From the NCBI GenBank assembly GCA_964367055.1, contig CAYIWD010000013.1, positions 1 to 19,435 of the forward strand: DNA of 19,435 nucleotides. The letters are read 5' to 3'. How positions within the stretch are numbered: position 1 is the stretch's first letter; each line of letters starts with the position of its first letter. A program made the position numbers and the translations under genes. The notes under the pieces are model-generated. The model saw only the letters and a list, made by a program, of their open reading frames with translations, was not told the DNA's origin and did not search any database. Below, piece after piece: positions 1-7,223 of the stretch. The stretch is from UM-FILTER-39-64 sp964367055. Its GTDB lineage: Bacteria > Patescibacteriota > Minisyncoccia > UBA6257 > UBA9933.

Positions 1-2
1 AA

Positions 3-443
3 AAATTCGCTCCTTTTAGCCAAGAAGCCGCAAAGCAAAATATTAAATGGACCACGATTTTGAAGCTTGCTTCAATTATTCAAAAAGAAGCGGCTGGTGA
101 AAAAGATATGCCGCTTATTTCGGGAATTTTGTGGAATCGTTTGGAAAAAAATATGCGGCTTGAAGTTGACGTAACTCTTCAATATATGAAAGGCAACGCC
201 GAAATCGGCTGGTGGCCGGTTCTTAAAACAAAAGACAAACAAACTGATTCGCCTTACAATACTTATAAATATTACGGCTTGCCACCGCATCCGATTGCCA
301 ATCCCGGACTTATTGCTATTGCCAGCGCGCTTAATCCCCAAAAAACAAGTTGTTTGTATTATATTCACGATGCGTTAAGGCGGACTCATTGCAGCGCCAC
401 TTACGAACAGCATCGGGCAAACATTGAAAAATATTTACAATAA
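3..443 (+). CDS. mltG: Endolytic murein transglycosylase MltG (YceG-like), C-terminal part
   Basis: The reading frame is open from base 3, so the gene runs in from the left and only its C-terminal ~146 residues are visible. MltG is a membrane-bound lytic transglycosylase that cuts nascent peptidoglycan glycan strands and sets their length. The visible part holds the family signature LASIIQKEA, whose Glu matches the catalytic Glu of the LASIVEKE-type motif, then the usual substrate-cleft block with SPYNTY, GLPPHPIANPG and IASALNP. The TTG at 60 lies inside the conserved domain and is not a true start. The end matches the usual family C-terminus, so the 3' side is complete (TAA stop). The next gene starts 9 nt downstream. 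Family assignment is confident; activity is inferred from the motif. Confidence 0.9.
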   Translation, partial: KFAPFSQEAAKQNIKWTTILKLASIIQKEAAGEKDMPLISGILWNRLEKNMRLEVDVTLQYMKGNAEIGWWPVLKTKDKQTDSPYNTYKYYGLPPHPIANPGLIAIASALNPQKTSCLYYIHDALRRTHCSATYEQHRANIEKYLQ

Positions 444-452
444 TAGTTTATT

Positions 453-914
453 ATGTTGAGCAAATTTAGATATCTTATCGTAATTATTTTTATATTAGTT
501 ATTGTTATTTTTATAATGAATCGCGTCTTAGATAATAAAAATAGCCGGCCATATGTCCGCATCAATTCTGTAAAAATTCCAGTTGAGGTAGCGGCTGACG
601 CGGCAACACAACAAAAAGGTCTTTCAGGTCGAGTTTCGCTTGACGCGCAAAGCGGCATGCTTTTTATTTTTGATAAATCCGCTATTTACACTTTTTGGAT
701 GCCGGATATGAATTTTCCAATAGACATTATTTGGATTAATGATAATAAGGTTATTGATATAAGCGCAAATGTTTCCAATGATTTTGACCCGCAAAATCCC
801 GATTTTTACGAACCAGTGGAGCCGGCCCAATATATTCTTGAAGTGAACGCGGGATTTAGCGAAAAAGAAAATATTAAAATAGGGGATACGGTGTCATTGA
901 TTAATATAAAATAA
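453..914 (+). CDS. Membrane-anchored DUF192 family protein
   Basis: A 153-residue protein with a hydrophobic segment at about residues 7-22 (run of Ile, Val, Leu, Phe), likely an uncleaved N-terminal anchor placing the rest outside the membrane. The remainder matches DUF192: 'KGLSGR' near residue 55, 'GMLFIFD', then 'FWMPDMNFPIDIIWIND' and a closing 'YILEVNAGF' block. DUF192 proteins are small beta-rich domains of unknown biochemical role, commonly secreted or lipid-anchored. It starts 9 nt after the mltG stop with no visible Shine-Dalgarno, so it is probably co-transcribed with mltG. The family call is good; function is unknown. Confidence 0.85.
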   Translation: MLSKFRYLIVIIFILVIVIFIMNRVLDNKNSRPYVRINSVKIPVEVAADAATQQKGLSGRVSLDAQSGMLFIFDKSAIYTFWMPDMNFPIDIIWINDNKVIDISANVSNDFDPQNPDFYEPVEPAQYILEVNAGFSEKENIKIGDTVSLINIK

Positions 915-935
915 ACCCCAAAATTTAACTTGCGC

Positions 936-965
936 TTGCCATCAGTCGCTGAAAAATGCTATAGT
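936..965 (+). promoter_or_regulatory. Promoter of the acyl carrier protein gene
   Basis: TTGCCA at 936-941 and TATAGT at 960-965, 18 nt apart, with a TGC extension just before the -10. Predicted transcription start is near 972, giving a leader of about 35 nt that carries a strong Shine-Dalgarno. Confidence 0.55.
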
Positions 966-990
966 CGGTTAATATTGAACATTAAAAAAG

Positions 991-998
991 AAAGGAGG
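991..998 (+). promoter_or_regulatory. Strong Shine-Dalgarno deciding the acp start
   Basis: AAAGGAGG ends 8 nt before the GTG at 1007. It overlaps the earlier in-frame GTG at 998, which therefore cannot be served by it. Few genes in this window have such a site. Confidence 0.8.
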
Positions 999-1006
999 TG
1001 AGCAGG

Positions 1007-1306
1007 GTGGAAAACAAACCGACTTTTGAAGAGATAAAACAAATAATTGTAGAGCAACTGGGACTGAAAGACGAAGAAGTAGCTCTTAAAGCGAAATTCG
1101 TGGATGACTTGGGAGCGGACTCATTAGATCTCGTGGAATTGGTGATGCAATTAGAGGAGCGGTATGGAATTGAGATTTCTGATGAAGACGCCGAAACGTT
1201 ACTTACTGTCGGAGATGTCGTGGATTATCTCCAGCAGCATCCGGTATCCAAAGGCAGGGGGAAAGACAAGAAGATAAGTGGTCCTCGTATTGATTATTCT
1301 GCCTAA
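1007..1306 (+). CDS. acpP: Acyl carrier protein
   Basis: ACP carries acyl chains on a 4'-phosphopantetheine arm attached to the Ser of the DSL motif. Here the motif is GADSLDLVELVMQLEERYGI, followed by the expected acidic helix and hydrophobic C-terminal helix. I chose the GTG at 1007. The purine run AAAGGAGG (991-998) sits 8 nt before it, whereas the in-frame GTG at 998 overlaps that run. The product is 99 aa, longer than the usual ~75-80, because of a charged tail of about 20 residues rich in Lys, Arg and Gly after the last helix. No fatty-acid synthesis genes are nearby, so the partner enzyme is unknown. It is a single-gene unit with its own promoter and terminator. Confidence 0.9.
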   Translation: MENKPTFEEIKQIIVEQLGLKDEEVALKAKFVDDLGADSLDLVELVMQLEERYGIEISDEDAETLLTVGDVVDYLQQHPVSKGRGKDKKISGPRIDYSA

Positions 1307-1336
1307 GAATGAATGTTTGCCGAATAACGAGTATTT

Positions 1337-1361
1337 GCGTCCCGCCTGGGACGCTTTTTTT
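1337..1361 (+). terminator. Intrinsic terminator after acp
   Basis: Perfect 7-bp stem GCGTCCC / GGGACGC with loop GCCT, directly followed by a run of seven T. Confidence 0.9.
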
Positions 1362-1379
1362 ACTCCTTAGAAAATATTA

Positions 1380-1408
1380 TTGCTATTTTTAAAAAATCTT
1401 TGTATTAT
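1380..1408 (+). promoter_or_regulatory. Promoter of the malic enzyme gene (leaderless geometry)
   Basis: TTGCTA at 1380-1385, a 17-nt spacer, TATTAT at 1403-1408, then only 8 nt to the ATG at 1417. The predicted transcription start (about 1415) nearly coincides with the start codon, and no Shine-Dalgarno is present. Confidence 0.65.
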
Positions 1409-1416
1409 AGATCTAT

Positions 1417-2562
1417 ATGAAAAATACAAATAACTTAGGCGCCAGAGCTATTGCTTTACATAAAAAATATCAAGGTAAATTAAAAACCGCCAGTAAAATT
1501 CCTTTACGGAATATGCAAGACCTTTCGCTGATTTATACTCCGGGAGTGGGATTAGTTAGTTCGCTAATTGCCAAAAATAAAAAATTAACTCGGGATTTAA
1601 CTTTCAAAGGAAACAGCGTGGCAGTGGTTTCTGACGGCTCTGCTGTTTTGGGCTTGGGCAATATCGGGCCAGAAGCTGCTTTAGCGGTGATGGAAGGCAA
1701 AGCAGTTATTTTTAAGGAATTTGCGGATATTGACGCGGTGCCGATTGTTTTGAATACGCAAGACCAAGAAAAAATTATTGAAATTGTCAAAGCAATTTCG
1801 CCGACTTTCGGCGGCATTAATTTAGAGGATTTTTCCGCGCCCAGATGTTTTGAAATTGAAAATCGGCTGAAAAAAGAACTTGATATTCCGGTGATGCATG
1901 ACGACCAACACGGCACAGCAATTGTGACTTTAGCTGCTTTGATTAACGCGGCAAAAGTGGTTAAAAAAAAGCTTACTGAATTAAAAGTTGTGATTAGCGG
2001 CGCTGGACCAGCCGGTGTAGCCGTCGCTAAATTACTGCTTAATGCTGGTATAAAAAATATTATAATAGTTGATAGCAAGGGAATTATTTCAGCTAAACGC
2101 CCAGACCTTTTACCGTATAAAAAAGAATTAGTCAAAATCACAAACCCGAAAAAATTATCCGGTGATTTTGTTAAAGCGATTGAAAATGCCGATGTTTTTA
2201 TTGGTTTGTCCCGACCAAATGTGTTTTTTGCTTCTGACATTAAAAAAATGGCAAAATCTGCGATTGTCTTTGCAATGGCTAATCCGATTCCTGAAATTAT
2301 GCCCGACGTGGCAAAAGCTGCCGGTGCCGCTGTTGTTGCCACTGGCCGCAGCGATTTTCCCAATCAAATAAATAACTCTTTGGCTTTTCCGGGAGTGTTT
2401 CGCGGGGCATTAGACAATCAAGTGCGTCAAATTACCGACAAGATGAAAATGAAAGCCGCTTATGCTTTGGCGGAATTAATTAAAAAACCAAGCGCTCAAA
2501 AAATTATTCCCTCAATTTTTGATAAAAGAGTGGTGAAGATAGTGGCTAAGTCAATTAAATGA
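1417..2562 (+). CDS. NAD(P)-dependent malic enzyme (oxaloacetate-decarboxylating)
   Basis: This enzyme oxidatively decarboxylates malate to pyruvate plus CO2, reducing NAD or NADP. The 381-aa length fits the short bacterial malic enzymes. Visible motifs, in order: the substrate-site block 'LIYTPGVG' near residue 40, 'SDGSAVLGLGNIGPEAALAVMEGK', 'FGGINLEDFSAPRCFEIE' with metal-binding acidic residues, 'VMHDDQHGTAIV', then the Rossmann dinucleotide loop GAGPAGVAVAKLLL near residue 195 and 'AMANPIPEI' near 290. Cofactor preference cannot be read from sequence. The stop overlaps the next start in an ATGA, so the radical SAM gene is translationally coupled. In a small fermentative genome it probably feeds pyruvate production or redox balance (inference). 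Confidence 0.93.
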   Translation: MKNTNNLGARAIALHKKYQGKLKTASKIPLRNMQDLSLIYTPGVGLVSSLIAKNKKLTRDLTFKGNSVAVVSDGSAVLGLGNIGPEAALAVMEGKAVIFKEFADIDAVPIVLNTQDQEKIIEIVKAISPTFGGINLEDFSAPRCFEIENRLKKELDIPVMHDDQHGTAIVTLAALINAAKVVKKKLTELKVVISGAGPAGVAVAKLLLNAGIKNIIIVDSKGIISAKRPDLLPYKKELVKITNPKKLSGDFVKAIENADVFIGLSRPNVFFASDIKKMAKSAIVFAMANPIPEIMPDVAKAAGAAVVATGRSDFPNQINNSLAFPGVFRGALDNQVRQITDKMKMKAAYALAELIKKPSAQKIIPSIFDKRVVKIVAKSIK

Positions 2563-3404
2563 AAATAGAAAAGTTTCCACCATTAATTACTTTTAGAATA
2601 ACTTCTAGATGCAATAATGATTGTAAATATTGCTTTGGTCCAAGAAATATCAAAGAAGTGGATTTTTTGGAGTTGAAAAAGTTATTTCGTATATTTTGGC
2701 TGGGTGGCGCAAAAGCAATTCTTTTAACTGGCGGAGAACCATTAATAAGAAAGGATTTTAAGAGAATAATTCAGGAACTAAAAAAATACAATTTTAAAAT
2801 ATTTTTAGATACTAACGGGGATTTATTTTTTAAATATAAAGATTTGATTTCGAAGAATGTTGACGTTATTGGTTTGCCTGTTGATTTTATAAATTCAAGC
2901 TATAGAAACGAGAAAAATTTTTGGGCAGTCCTTAAAATTCTTAATTTTTATAAGGATAAAAAAAATCGCCCAATAATCAGAATAGGCACTGTTGTTACCA
3001 AAAATAATTTTAAGGACTTAGATAAAATCGGTAATTTATTAAGGAATTATCCTGTAGATATCTGGAAGATTTATGAATTTACTATTCAAAGTGTTAATGC
3101 GTTAAAAAATAGACGATCTCTGCAAATATCTAAAAAGGAATTTAACAAAGCGACTAATGATCTAAAAAAAGGATTTTCTAGGTTTTTTAAAATAGTAATA
3201 TCGGAGAGAAAAGATAGAAACGCCGCATACTTTTTTATAAACCCAGACGGTAATGTTTTTATTCCTGTTGATGACCTAGATATCTGTAGACAAAATAAAA
3301 TTGGAAATATCTTTGATTCTGATATTTTAGATAAATGGAAGAAATCAGTTTCAAAAAATAATTATAATAGGAATATAAAGCTAACTTTTAATTATAAAAC
3401 TTAG
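2559..3404 (+). CDS. Radical SAM protein (MoaA/SPASM-like, C-terminal cluster missing)
   Basis: A 281-aa radical SAM enzyme. The cluster-binding motif is C-x3-C-x2-C (RCNNDCKYCFGP, near residues 18-25), followed by the SAM-binding 'TGGEPL' near residue 59 and 'DTNG' near 85. The C-terminal part has the 'FINPDGNVFIP...IGNIFD' layout of SPASM/twitch-type enzymes, but only one Cys is present there, so no second 4Fe-4S cluster can be expected. The start overlaps the malic enzyme stop by 4 nt (ATGA). The substrate is unknown; no obvious peptide precursor lies next to it. By eye its codons look even more A/T-rich (many ATA and AGA) than those of neighbours, which could reflect recent acquisition. 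Confidence 0.85.
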   Translation: MKIEKFPPLITFRITSRCNNDCKYCFGPRNIKEVDFLELKKLFRIFWLGGAKAILLTGGEPLIRKDFKRIIQELKKYNFKIFLDTNGDLFFKYKDLISKNVDVIGLPVDFINSSYRNEKNFWAVLKILNFYKDKKNRPIIRIGTVVTKNNFKDLDKIGNLLRNYPVDIWKIYEFTIQSVNALKNRRSLQISKKEFNKATNDLKKGFSRFFKIVISERKDRNAAYFFINPDGNVFIPVDDLDICRQNKIGNIFDSDILDKWKKSVSKNNYNRNIKLTFNYKT

Positions 3405-3464
3405 CGTTTAAGTAAAGGCCGAAAAATGTAATAAAATCAACGTTTTTTGGCGTTAATTTTTAAT

Positions 3465-3492
3465 TTGCTTTATTTTATTAAAGCATTAAAAT
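3465..3492 (+). promoter_or_regulatory. Possible dnaG promoter (leaderless geometry)
   Basis: TTGCTT at 3465-3470, 16-nt spacer, TAAAAT at 3487-3492, ATG 8 nt later at 3501. A short hairpin TGCTTT / AAAGCA overlaps the same bases. The region is so AT-rich that chance matches are likely. Confidence 0.4.
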
Positions 3493-3500
3493 TATAAACA

Positions 3501-5291
3501 ATGACTTCTCCAATCCAAGAAATTAAAGAGCGCTTGGATATTGTAGATTTTATCCGTTCTTATATTTCGCTTGTGCCAGCTGGAAAGAATTTTAAAGCGC
3601 CTTGCCCGTTTCATAAAGAAAAAACTCCTTCTTTTATGGTTTCTCCCGAAAGACAAACATGGCATTGTTTTGGGGCGTGCTCCGAGGGCGGCGATATTTT
3701 CAAATTTTTGATGAAATACGAAAATTTGGAATTTTACGAAGCGCTGAAAATTTTGGCTGAAAAAGCTGGTGTGGAATTAAAAAAAGTCAGTCCAGCCGAA
3801 CATAAACAATTTGGCATTCTTTATGATATTAATAGCGCAGCTAAAGATTTTTTCATCCGCCAGCTTATAGAAACAACTAACAGCGAAGCATTAAATTATC
3901 TTAAAAGCAGGGGTTTGACGCAGGAGACGATTAACGAATTTGAACTGGGTTTATCCTTGGCTGACTTTGATAGTTTGACCCGCTATTTAATTAAATTAGG
4001 ATATGATATTAAAGATGTTGAAAGAGCGGGCTTAAATTTCAGGACCGAAAGGGGTAGTTATATGGACCGATTTAGAGAAAGAATTATTTTTCCGATTCAT
4101 AATCATTTTGGAAAAGTAGTGGGTTTTTCTGCCAGAATTTTGCCTAATTTAGAAGCGTTAAAACCTGAATTAGGAAAATATATCAATAGTCCCGAGACAT
4201 TGATTTTTAATAAATCAAAAATTTTATACGGATTTTATAAAAGCAAAGAGTCGATTCGCCAATTAAAATCAGCCGTGTTGGTTGAGGGTCAGATGGACTT
4301 TTTACTTGCTTATCAAGATGGAGTAAAGAATGTGCTTGCCACTTCAGGCACGGCTTTAACTATTGACCACTTAAAAAGTTTGCGCCGAATATCCGAACAA
4401 TTAATTTTCTGCTTTGATAATGATGAAGCGGGGTTGAAAGCCGCGGAACGCGCCATTGATTTGGCTAATTCTACTGATTTTAATGTTAAACTTTTAGTAC
4501 TTGAAGATTATAAAGACCCGGCTGAAGCAGTTCAGAAATCGCCTGGAGTATTCGTTAGTCTTATAGATAAGACCAAGTCGGCGATGGAATTTTATTTTGA
4601 CCGCTATCTTAAAAGAACGCAAGGAAATGCAGACAGCCCGCGTGAGTCCACATTTCCAGAATTTAAAAAGAATCTTCAGATTATTTTAGGAAAAATTAAG
4701 AACTTAGCCAGTCCTATAGAACGCAGCCATTGGCTAAAAGAACTTTCTTTAAAGACAAAAATAGAAGAAAAAACCTTGGCTGAAGAAATGGAACAATTAA
4801 AAATACAGAATTATAATAGCTACGCCCGGCTTAATGCGGAAAATTTTGCACGCCCATCCTCATTAATTAATGGCCAAACAAAATTAAACCGTCGAGATTT
4901 AATTTGCGAGCGGCTTATCGGTTTAGCCCTGAATAAAGATGATTTGAAATGCCAGATTAATGACCATTTAGATTATTTGCCAAAAGATTACTCGATAATT
5001 TTACATAGTTTAATCAATGGAGAAAAGTTAAGCGATGAAAGATTGTGCGGCTTATTAAACTTGATATCATTGCGTTCCTCATTTGACTCATGTATTCTTG
5101 ATGAGGAAAAAATCGATGAGGAATTCAAGGAATTGCTCTTACAGCTTCGCCTGGAATGCTTGAAAGAAAAAAGAAATAATTTAGTCCATTCGATAAAAGA
5201 AGCGGAGAAGATTGGCGATGAAGAAAATGCAGCTTCTGTTTTAAAAGAATTCAATGAAGTTTCAAAAATGATGCAAAGTCAAAGTGTTTGA
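3501..5291 (+). CDS. dnaG: DNA primase DnaG
   Basis: DnaG makes the RNA primers for replication. The N-terminal zinc-binding domain is clear: CPFHKEKTPSF, then 'WHCFGACSEGGD', giving ligands Cys35, His38, Cys56 and Cys60. The final spacing is CFGAC, not the more common CFGC. The catalytic core follows, with the Toprim motifs 'LVEGQMDFLLAY' (around residue 258) and 'CFDNDEAG' (around 305). The C-terminal ~200 residues are helical and poorly conserved, as is usual for the helicase-binding part. Total length is 596 aa, within the family range. rpoD follows directly, matching the classical dnaG-rpoD arrangement. An imperfect palindrome lies in the variable region at 4623-4657. Confidence 0.95.
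   Translation: MTSPIQEIKERLDIVDFIRSYISLVPAGKNFKAPCPFHKEKTPSFMVSPERQTWHCFGACSEGGDIFKFLMKYENLEFYEALKILAEKAGVELKKVSPAEHKQFGILYDINSAAKDFFIRQLIETTNSEALNYLKSRGLTQETINEFELGLSLADFDSLTRYLIKLGYDIKDVERAGLNFRTERGSYMDRFRERIIFPIHNHFGKVVGFSARILPNLEALKPELGKYINSPETLIFNKSKILYGFYKSKESIRQLKSAVLVEGQMDFLLAYQDGVKNVLATSGTALTIDHLKSLRRISEQLIFCFDNDEAGLKAAERAIDLANSTDFNVKLLVLEDYKDPAEAVQKSPGVFVSLIDKTKSAMEFYFDRYLKRTQGNADSPRESTFPEFKKNLQIILGKIKNLASPIERSHWLKELSLKTKIEEKTLAEEMEQLKIQNYNSYARLNAENFARPSSLINGQTKLNRRDLICERLIGLALNKDDLKCQINDHLDYLPKDYSIILHSLINGEKLSDERLCGLLNLISLRSSFDSCILDEEKIDEEFKELLLQLRLECLKEKRNNLVHSIKEAEKIGDEENAASVLKEFNEVSKMMQSQSV
4623..4657. repeat. Imperfect palindrome inside dnaG
   Basis: GGAAATG (4623-4629) pairs with CATTTCC (4651-4657). 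Inside them, GAC (4632-4634) pairs with GTC (4646-4648), around a GC-rich centre. It is more GC-rich than the flanking coding sequence and encodes a linker-like stretch (GNADSPREST). Confidence 0.5.
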
Positions 5292-5302
5292 TTATTACAA
5301 AA

Positions 5303-6517
5303 ATGAAGAAAAAAATTAAAAAGACCCGTCGCTTCGGCGGGCGAGAAAAAATAAAAAGAAATAAACGAAAAGGTAAAAAGATTACTGCAAAAAAAGCCAA
5401 GCAGGAAAAAATTAAGCGTGAACGTAAGCCCAAAAAATTCAAATTTGACGAATCGTTAATTGAGGACTTAATTAAAATAGGCAGGCCGCGGAGTTTTGTT
5501 ACTGATGTAGAAATTCTTTCTCGTTTTCCGCACATTGAGGATGACGTTTCTTTTTTAGAGGAGCTTTACGAGCGTTTAGAAAAAGCCAATATTAAAGTTA
5601 TTGAAACTAGCCAATTGATTGACGTGGGAGATAAATCAGAAGTTAGCGAAAAAGAGCTAAAGGAAGTTATTAAGGTTGAGGAATCTGCTTTGCCGGATGC
5701 GGTTCAAATGTATCTTAAGAAAATCGGCAAAACGCCGCTTTTAACGGCTCAACAAGAAAAGGACTTGGCGAAAAGAGCGGAAAAAGGTGATGAAGACGCG
5801 AGGCAGCAATTAATTAGAGCTAATTTGCGGCTGGTTGTCTCTATTGCCAAACGTTATATTTATCGCACCCAAAATTTAAATATTCTTGATTTAATTCAGG
5901 AAGGCAATATTGGTCTATCCCGAGCGGTTGATAAATTTGACTACCGGAAGGGTTTTAAATTTTCTACCTACGCAACTTGGTGGATTAGACAAGCTATTAC
6001 CCGGGCTTTGGCCGACCAATCACGAACCATTCGCATTCCGGTTCATATGGTTGAAACCATTTCAAAATATACCCAGACAAAAAGAAAATTAGCCCAGGAA
6101 TTAGGCAGAGAACCATTGGTTGAAGAAATTGCTATTGAATTAGGGACCGAAGTAGAAAAAGTACGACACGTTCAAAAAATTTCCCAAGAAGTTCTTTCAC
6201 TTGAAGCGCCAGTCGGCGAAGACGATGAAGATTCTATGCTTTCGGAATTTATCAGCGATGAAAAAAGTTTAACTCCATCTCAATTAGCGGCTCAATCATT
6301 ACTAAAAAATAAAATCAAAGAAATTTTAGTTGACTTAGTTCCTCGAGAACAGGAAATTTTAAAACTCCGTTTCGGTTTAGAAGACGGCATTACCCATACG
6401 CTTGAAGAAGTAGGCAAGAAATTCAGCGTTACGCGCGAAAGAATTCGTCAAATTGAAGCTAAGGCATTAACAAAAATAAAAGCTCATCAGAAAGCTAAGG
6501 CATTAGAGGAATACTAA
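5303..6517 (+). CDS. rpoD: RNA polymerase primary sigma factor RpoD
   Basis: The principal sigma factor, which directs RNA polymerase to -35/-10 promoters. The first ~45 residues are extremely Lys/Arg-rich. A region-1.1-like domain follows ('LIKIGRPRSFVTDVEIL...FLEELYERLEKANI'). Region 1.2 is 'DAVQMYLKKIGKTPLLT'. Region 2 contains 'ANLRLVVSIAKRY', 'DLIQEGNIGLSRAVDKFDYRKGFKFSTYATWWIRQAITRA' (read here as consecutive 2.2-2.4 segments) and then 'TIRIPVHMVE'. Region 4 ends in 'LEEVGKKFSVTRERIRQIEAKALTKI'. I chose the ATG at 5303 (404 aa). A TTG at 5288 that overlaps the dnaG stop would add five residues. A 17-nt GC-rich hairpin lies in codons 8-14. The gene is co-directional with dnaG, 11 nt downstream. 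Confidence 0.95.
   Translation: MKKKIKKTRRFGGREKIKRNKRKGKKITAKKAKQEKIKRERKPKKFKFDESLIEDLIKIGRPRSFVTDVEILSRFPHIEDDVSFLEELYERLEKANIKVIETSQLIDVGDKSEVSEKELKEVIKVEESALPDAVQMYLKKIGKTPLLTAQQEKDLAKRAEKGDEDARQQLIRANLRLVVSIAKRYIYRTQNLNILDLIQEGNIGLSRAVDKFDYRKGFKFSTYATWWIRQAITRALADQSRTIRIPVHMVETISKYTQTKRKLAQELGREPLVEEIAIELGTEVEKVRHVQKISQEVLSLEAPVGEDDEDSMLSEFISDEKSLTPSQLAAQSLLKNKIKEILVDLVPREQEILKLRFGLEDGITHTLEEVGKKFSVTRERIRQIEAKALTKIKAHQKAKALEEY
5325..5341. repeat. GC-rich hairpin within the 5' end of rpoD
   Basis: CCCGTCG / CGGCGGG forms a 7-bp stem (one G-T pair) around loop CTT, in codons 8-14 of an otherwise A-rich stretch. The words resemble the GC-rich hairpins at 10.5, 11.4 and 19.4 kb. Confidence 0.55.
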
Positions 6518-6536
6518 TGGCTGTTGATGACATTTG

Positions 6537-6565
6537 TTGATAATAATGGCCAATTATGCTAATAT
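6537..6565 (+). promoter_or_regulatory. Promoter of the DUF5667-like gene (leaderless geometry)
   Basis: TTGATA at 6537-6542, exactly 17 nt, TAATAT at 6560-6565 preceded by a TGC extension, then 6 nt to the ATG at 6572. The predicted +1 is the A of the start codon. Confidence 0.65.
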
Positions 6566-6571
6566 AGAATT

Positions 6572-7210
6572 ATGAATAAAATATTAGTGTTTTTATCGCT
6601 AATAATCATAGGTTATTGGCTGATAACGCTTACGGCAGCAGCCCAAAGCAAGGTCACAACTGATGATTTGGGGATAAAAAATCCCGGTATGCTTCCCTCA
6701 AGCCCTTTTTATTTCCTTAAAGAATGGCAAAGGACGCTGACAAAATTTTTCACTTTTAATCCAATTAAGAAAGTGGAATTGGAATTGCAATACGCTAATG
6801 AACGTGCGGCGGAAATTAAAAAAATGAAAGAAGTCGCTCCTAAAAATTTTCAAGCCATTACTAAGGCAGTGGATAATTATGAAGAAAATATGGAGCAACT
6901 AAAAATGCAATTACAAAAAGTGACGACAACCAGCCAAAATCCCAATATTGATAAATTAATCAATAACGTAGTTGATACTTCAATTAGACATCAAGAGCTT
7001 TTTGATAATTTAAAAAATAAATTTGAAAATGATATTGATTTAGAAAATAAATTGGAAGCTGGGCAGGAAAAAATTAATGAAATAATTAATACAATACAGC
7101 CGGTTATTACTACAACAATAATTTTAAATTCTAACACCACTTCTACCATCGCTACTTCTACTATTATCACTACTGCTACCTCCACTATTGCTACTTCCAC
7201 AGCTCAATAA
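6572..7210 (+). CDS. Secreted helical protein with DUF5667-like domain and Thr-rich tail
   Basis: A 212-aa protein with a signal peptide or N-terminal anchor: a hydrophobic stretch at residues 4-22 followed by AAAQS, a plausible signal peptidase site. After it comes the DUF5667-type opening 'GMLPSSPFYFLKEWQRTLTKFFTFNP', then long amphipathic helices rich in Lys and Glu ('KKVELELQYANERAAEIKKM'). The last ~40 residues are a low-complexity Thr/Ser/Ile/Ala tail encoded by degenerate repeats around 7130-7205. DUF5667-like proteins are common in CPR genomes and have no established function. The Thr-rich tail could be a surface linker or glycosylation target (inference). The -35 box of alaS lies within this gene's 3' end. 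Confidence 0.7.
   Translation: MNKILVFLSLIIIGYWLITLTAAAQSKVTTDDLGIKNPGMLPSSPFYFLKEWQRTLTKFFTFNPIKKVELELQYANERAAEIKKMKEVAPKNFQAITKAVDNYEENMEQLKMQLQKVTTTSQNPNIDKLINNVVDTSIRHQELFDNLKNKFENDIDLENKLEAGQEKINEIINTIQPVITTTIILNSNTTSTIATSTIITTATSTIATSTAQ
7139..7204 (+). repeat. Degenerate tandem repeat encoding a Thr/Ser/Ala/Ile tail
   Basis: Units resembling 'gctacttctact' repeat through the 3' end of the gene, giving ATST-type peptide repeats. They are imperfect, so slippage may be slow. Confidence 0.6.
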
Positions 7211-7216
7211 TAAAAT
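7188..7216 (+). promoter_or_regulatory. Promoter of alaS (leaderless geometry)
   Basis: TTGCTA at 7188-7193, the same -35 word as the malic enzyme promoter, then 17 nt, TAAAAT at 7211-7216, and 7 nt to the ATG at 7224. The -35 lies inside the repeat tail of the upstream gene. Confidence 0.5.
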
Positions 7217-7223
7217 TAAATAG

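Noticed and set aside
1533..2363. A 276-codon open frame on the minus strand opposite the malic enzyme gene
   Set aside because: It is fully antisense to a clear enzyme, shows no family motifs, and its Ser/Ile/Phe-rich composition is the usual mirror of Lys/Asn-rich coding DNA.
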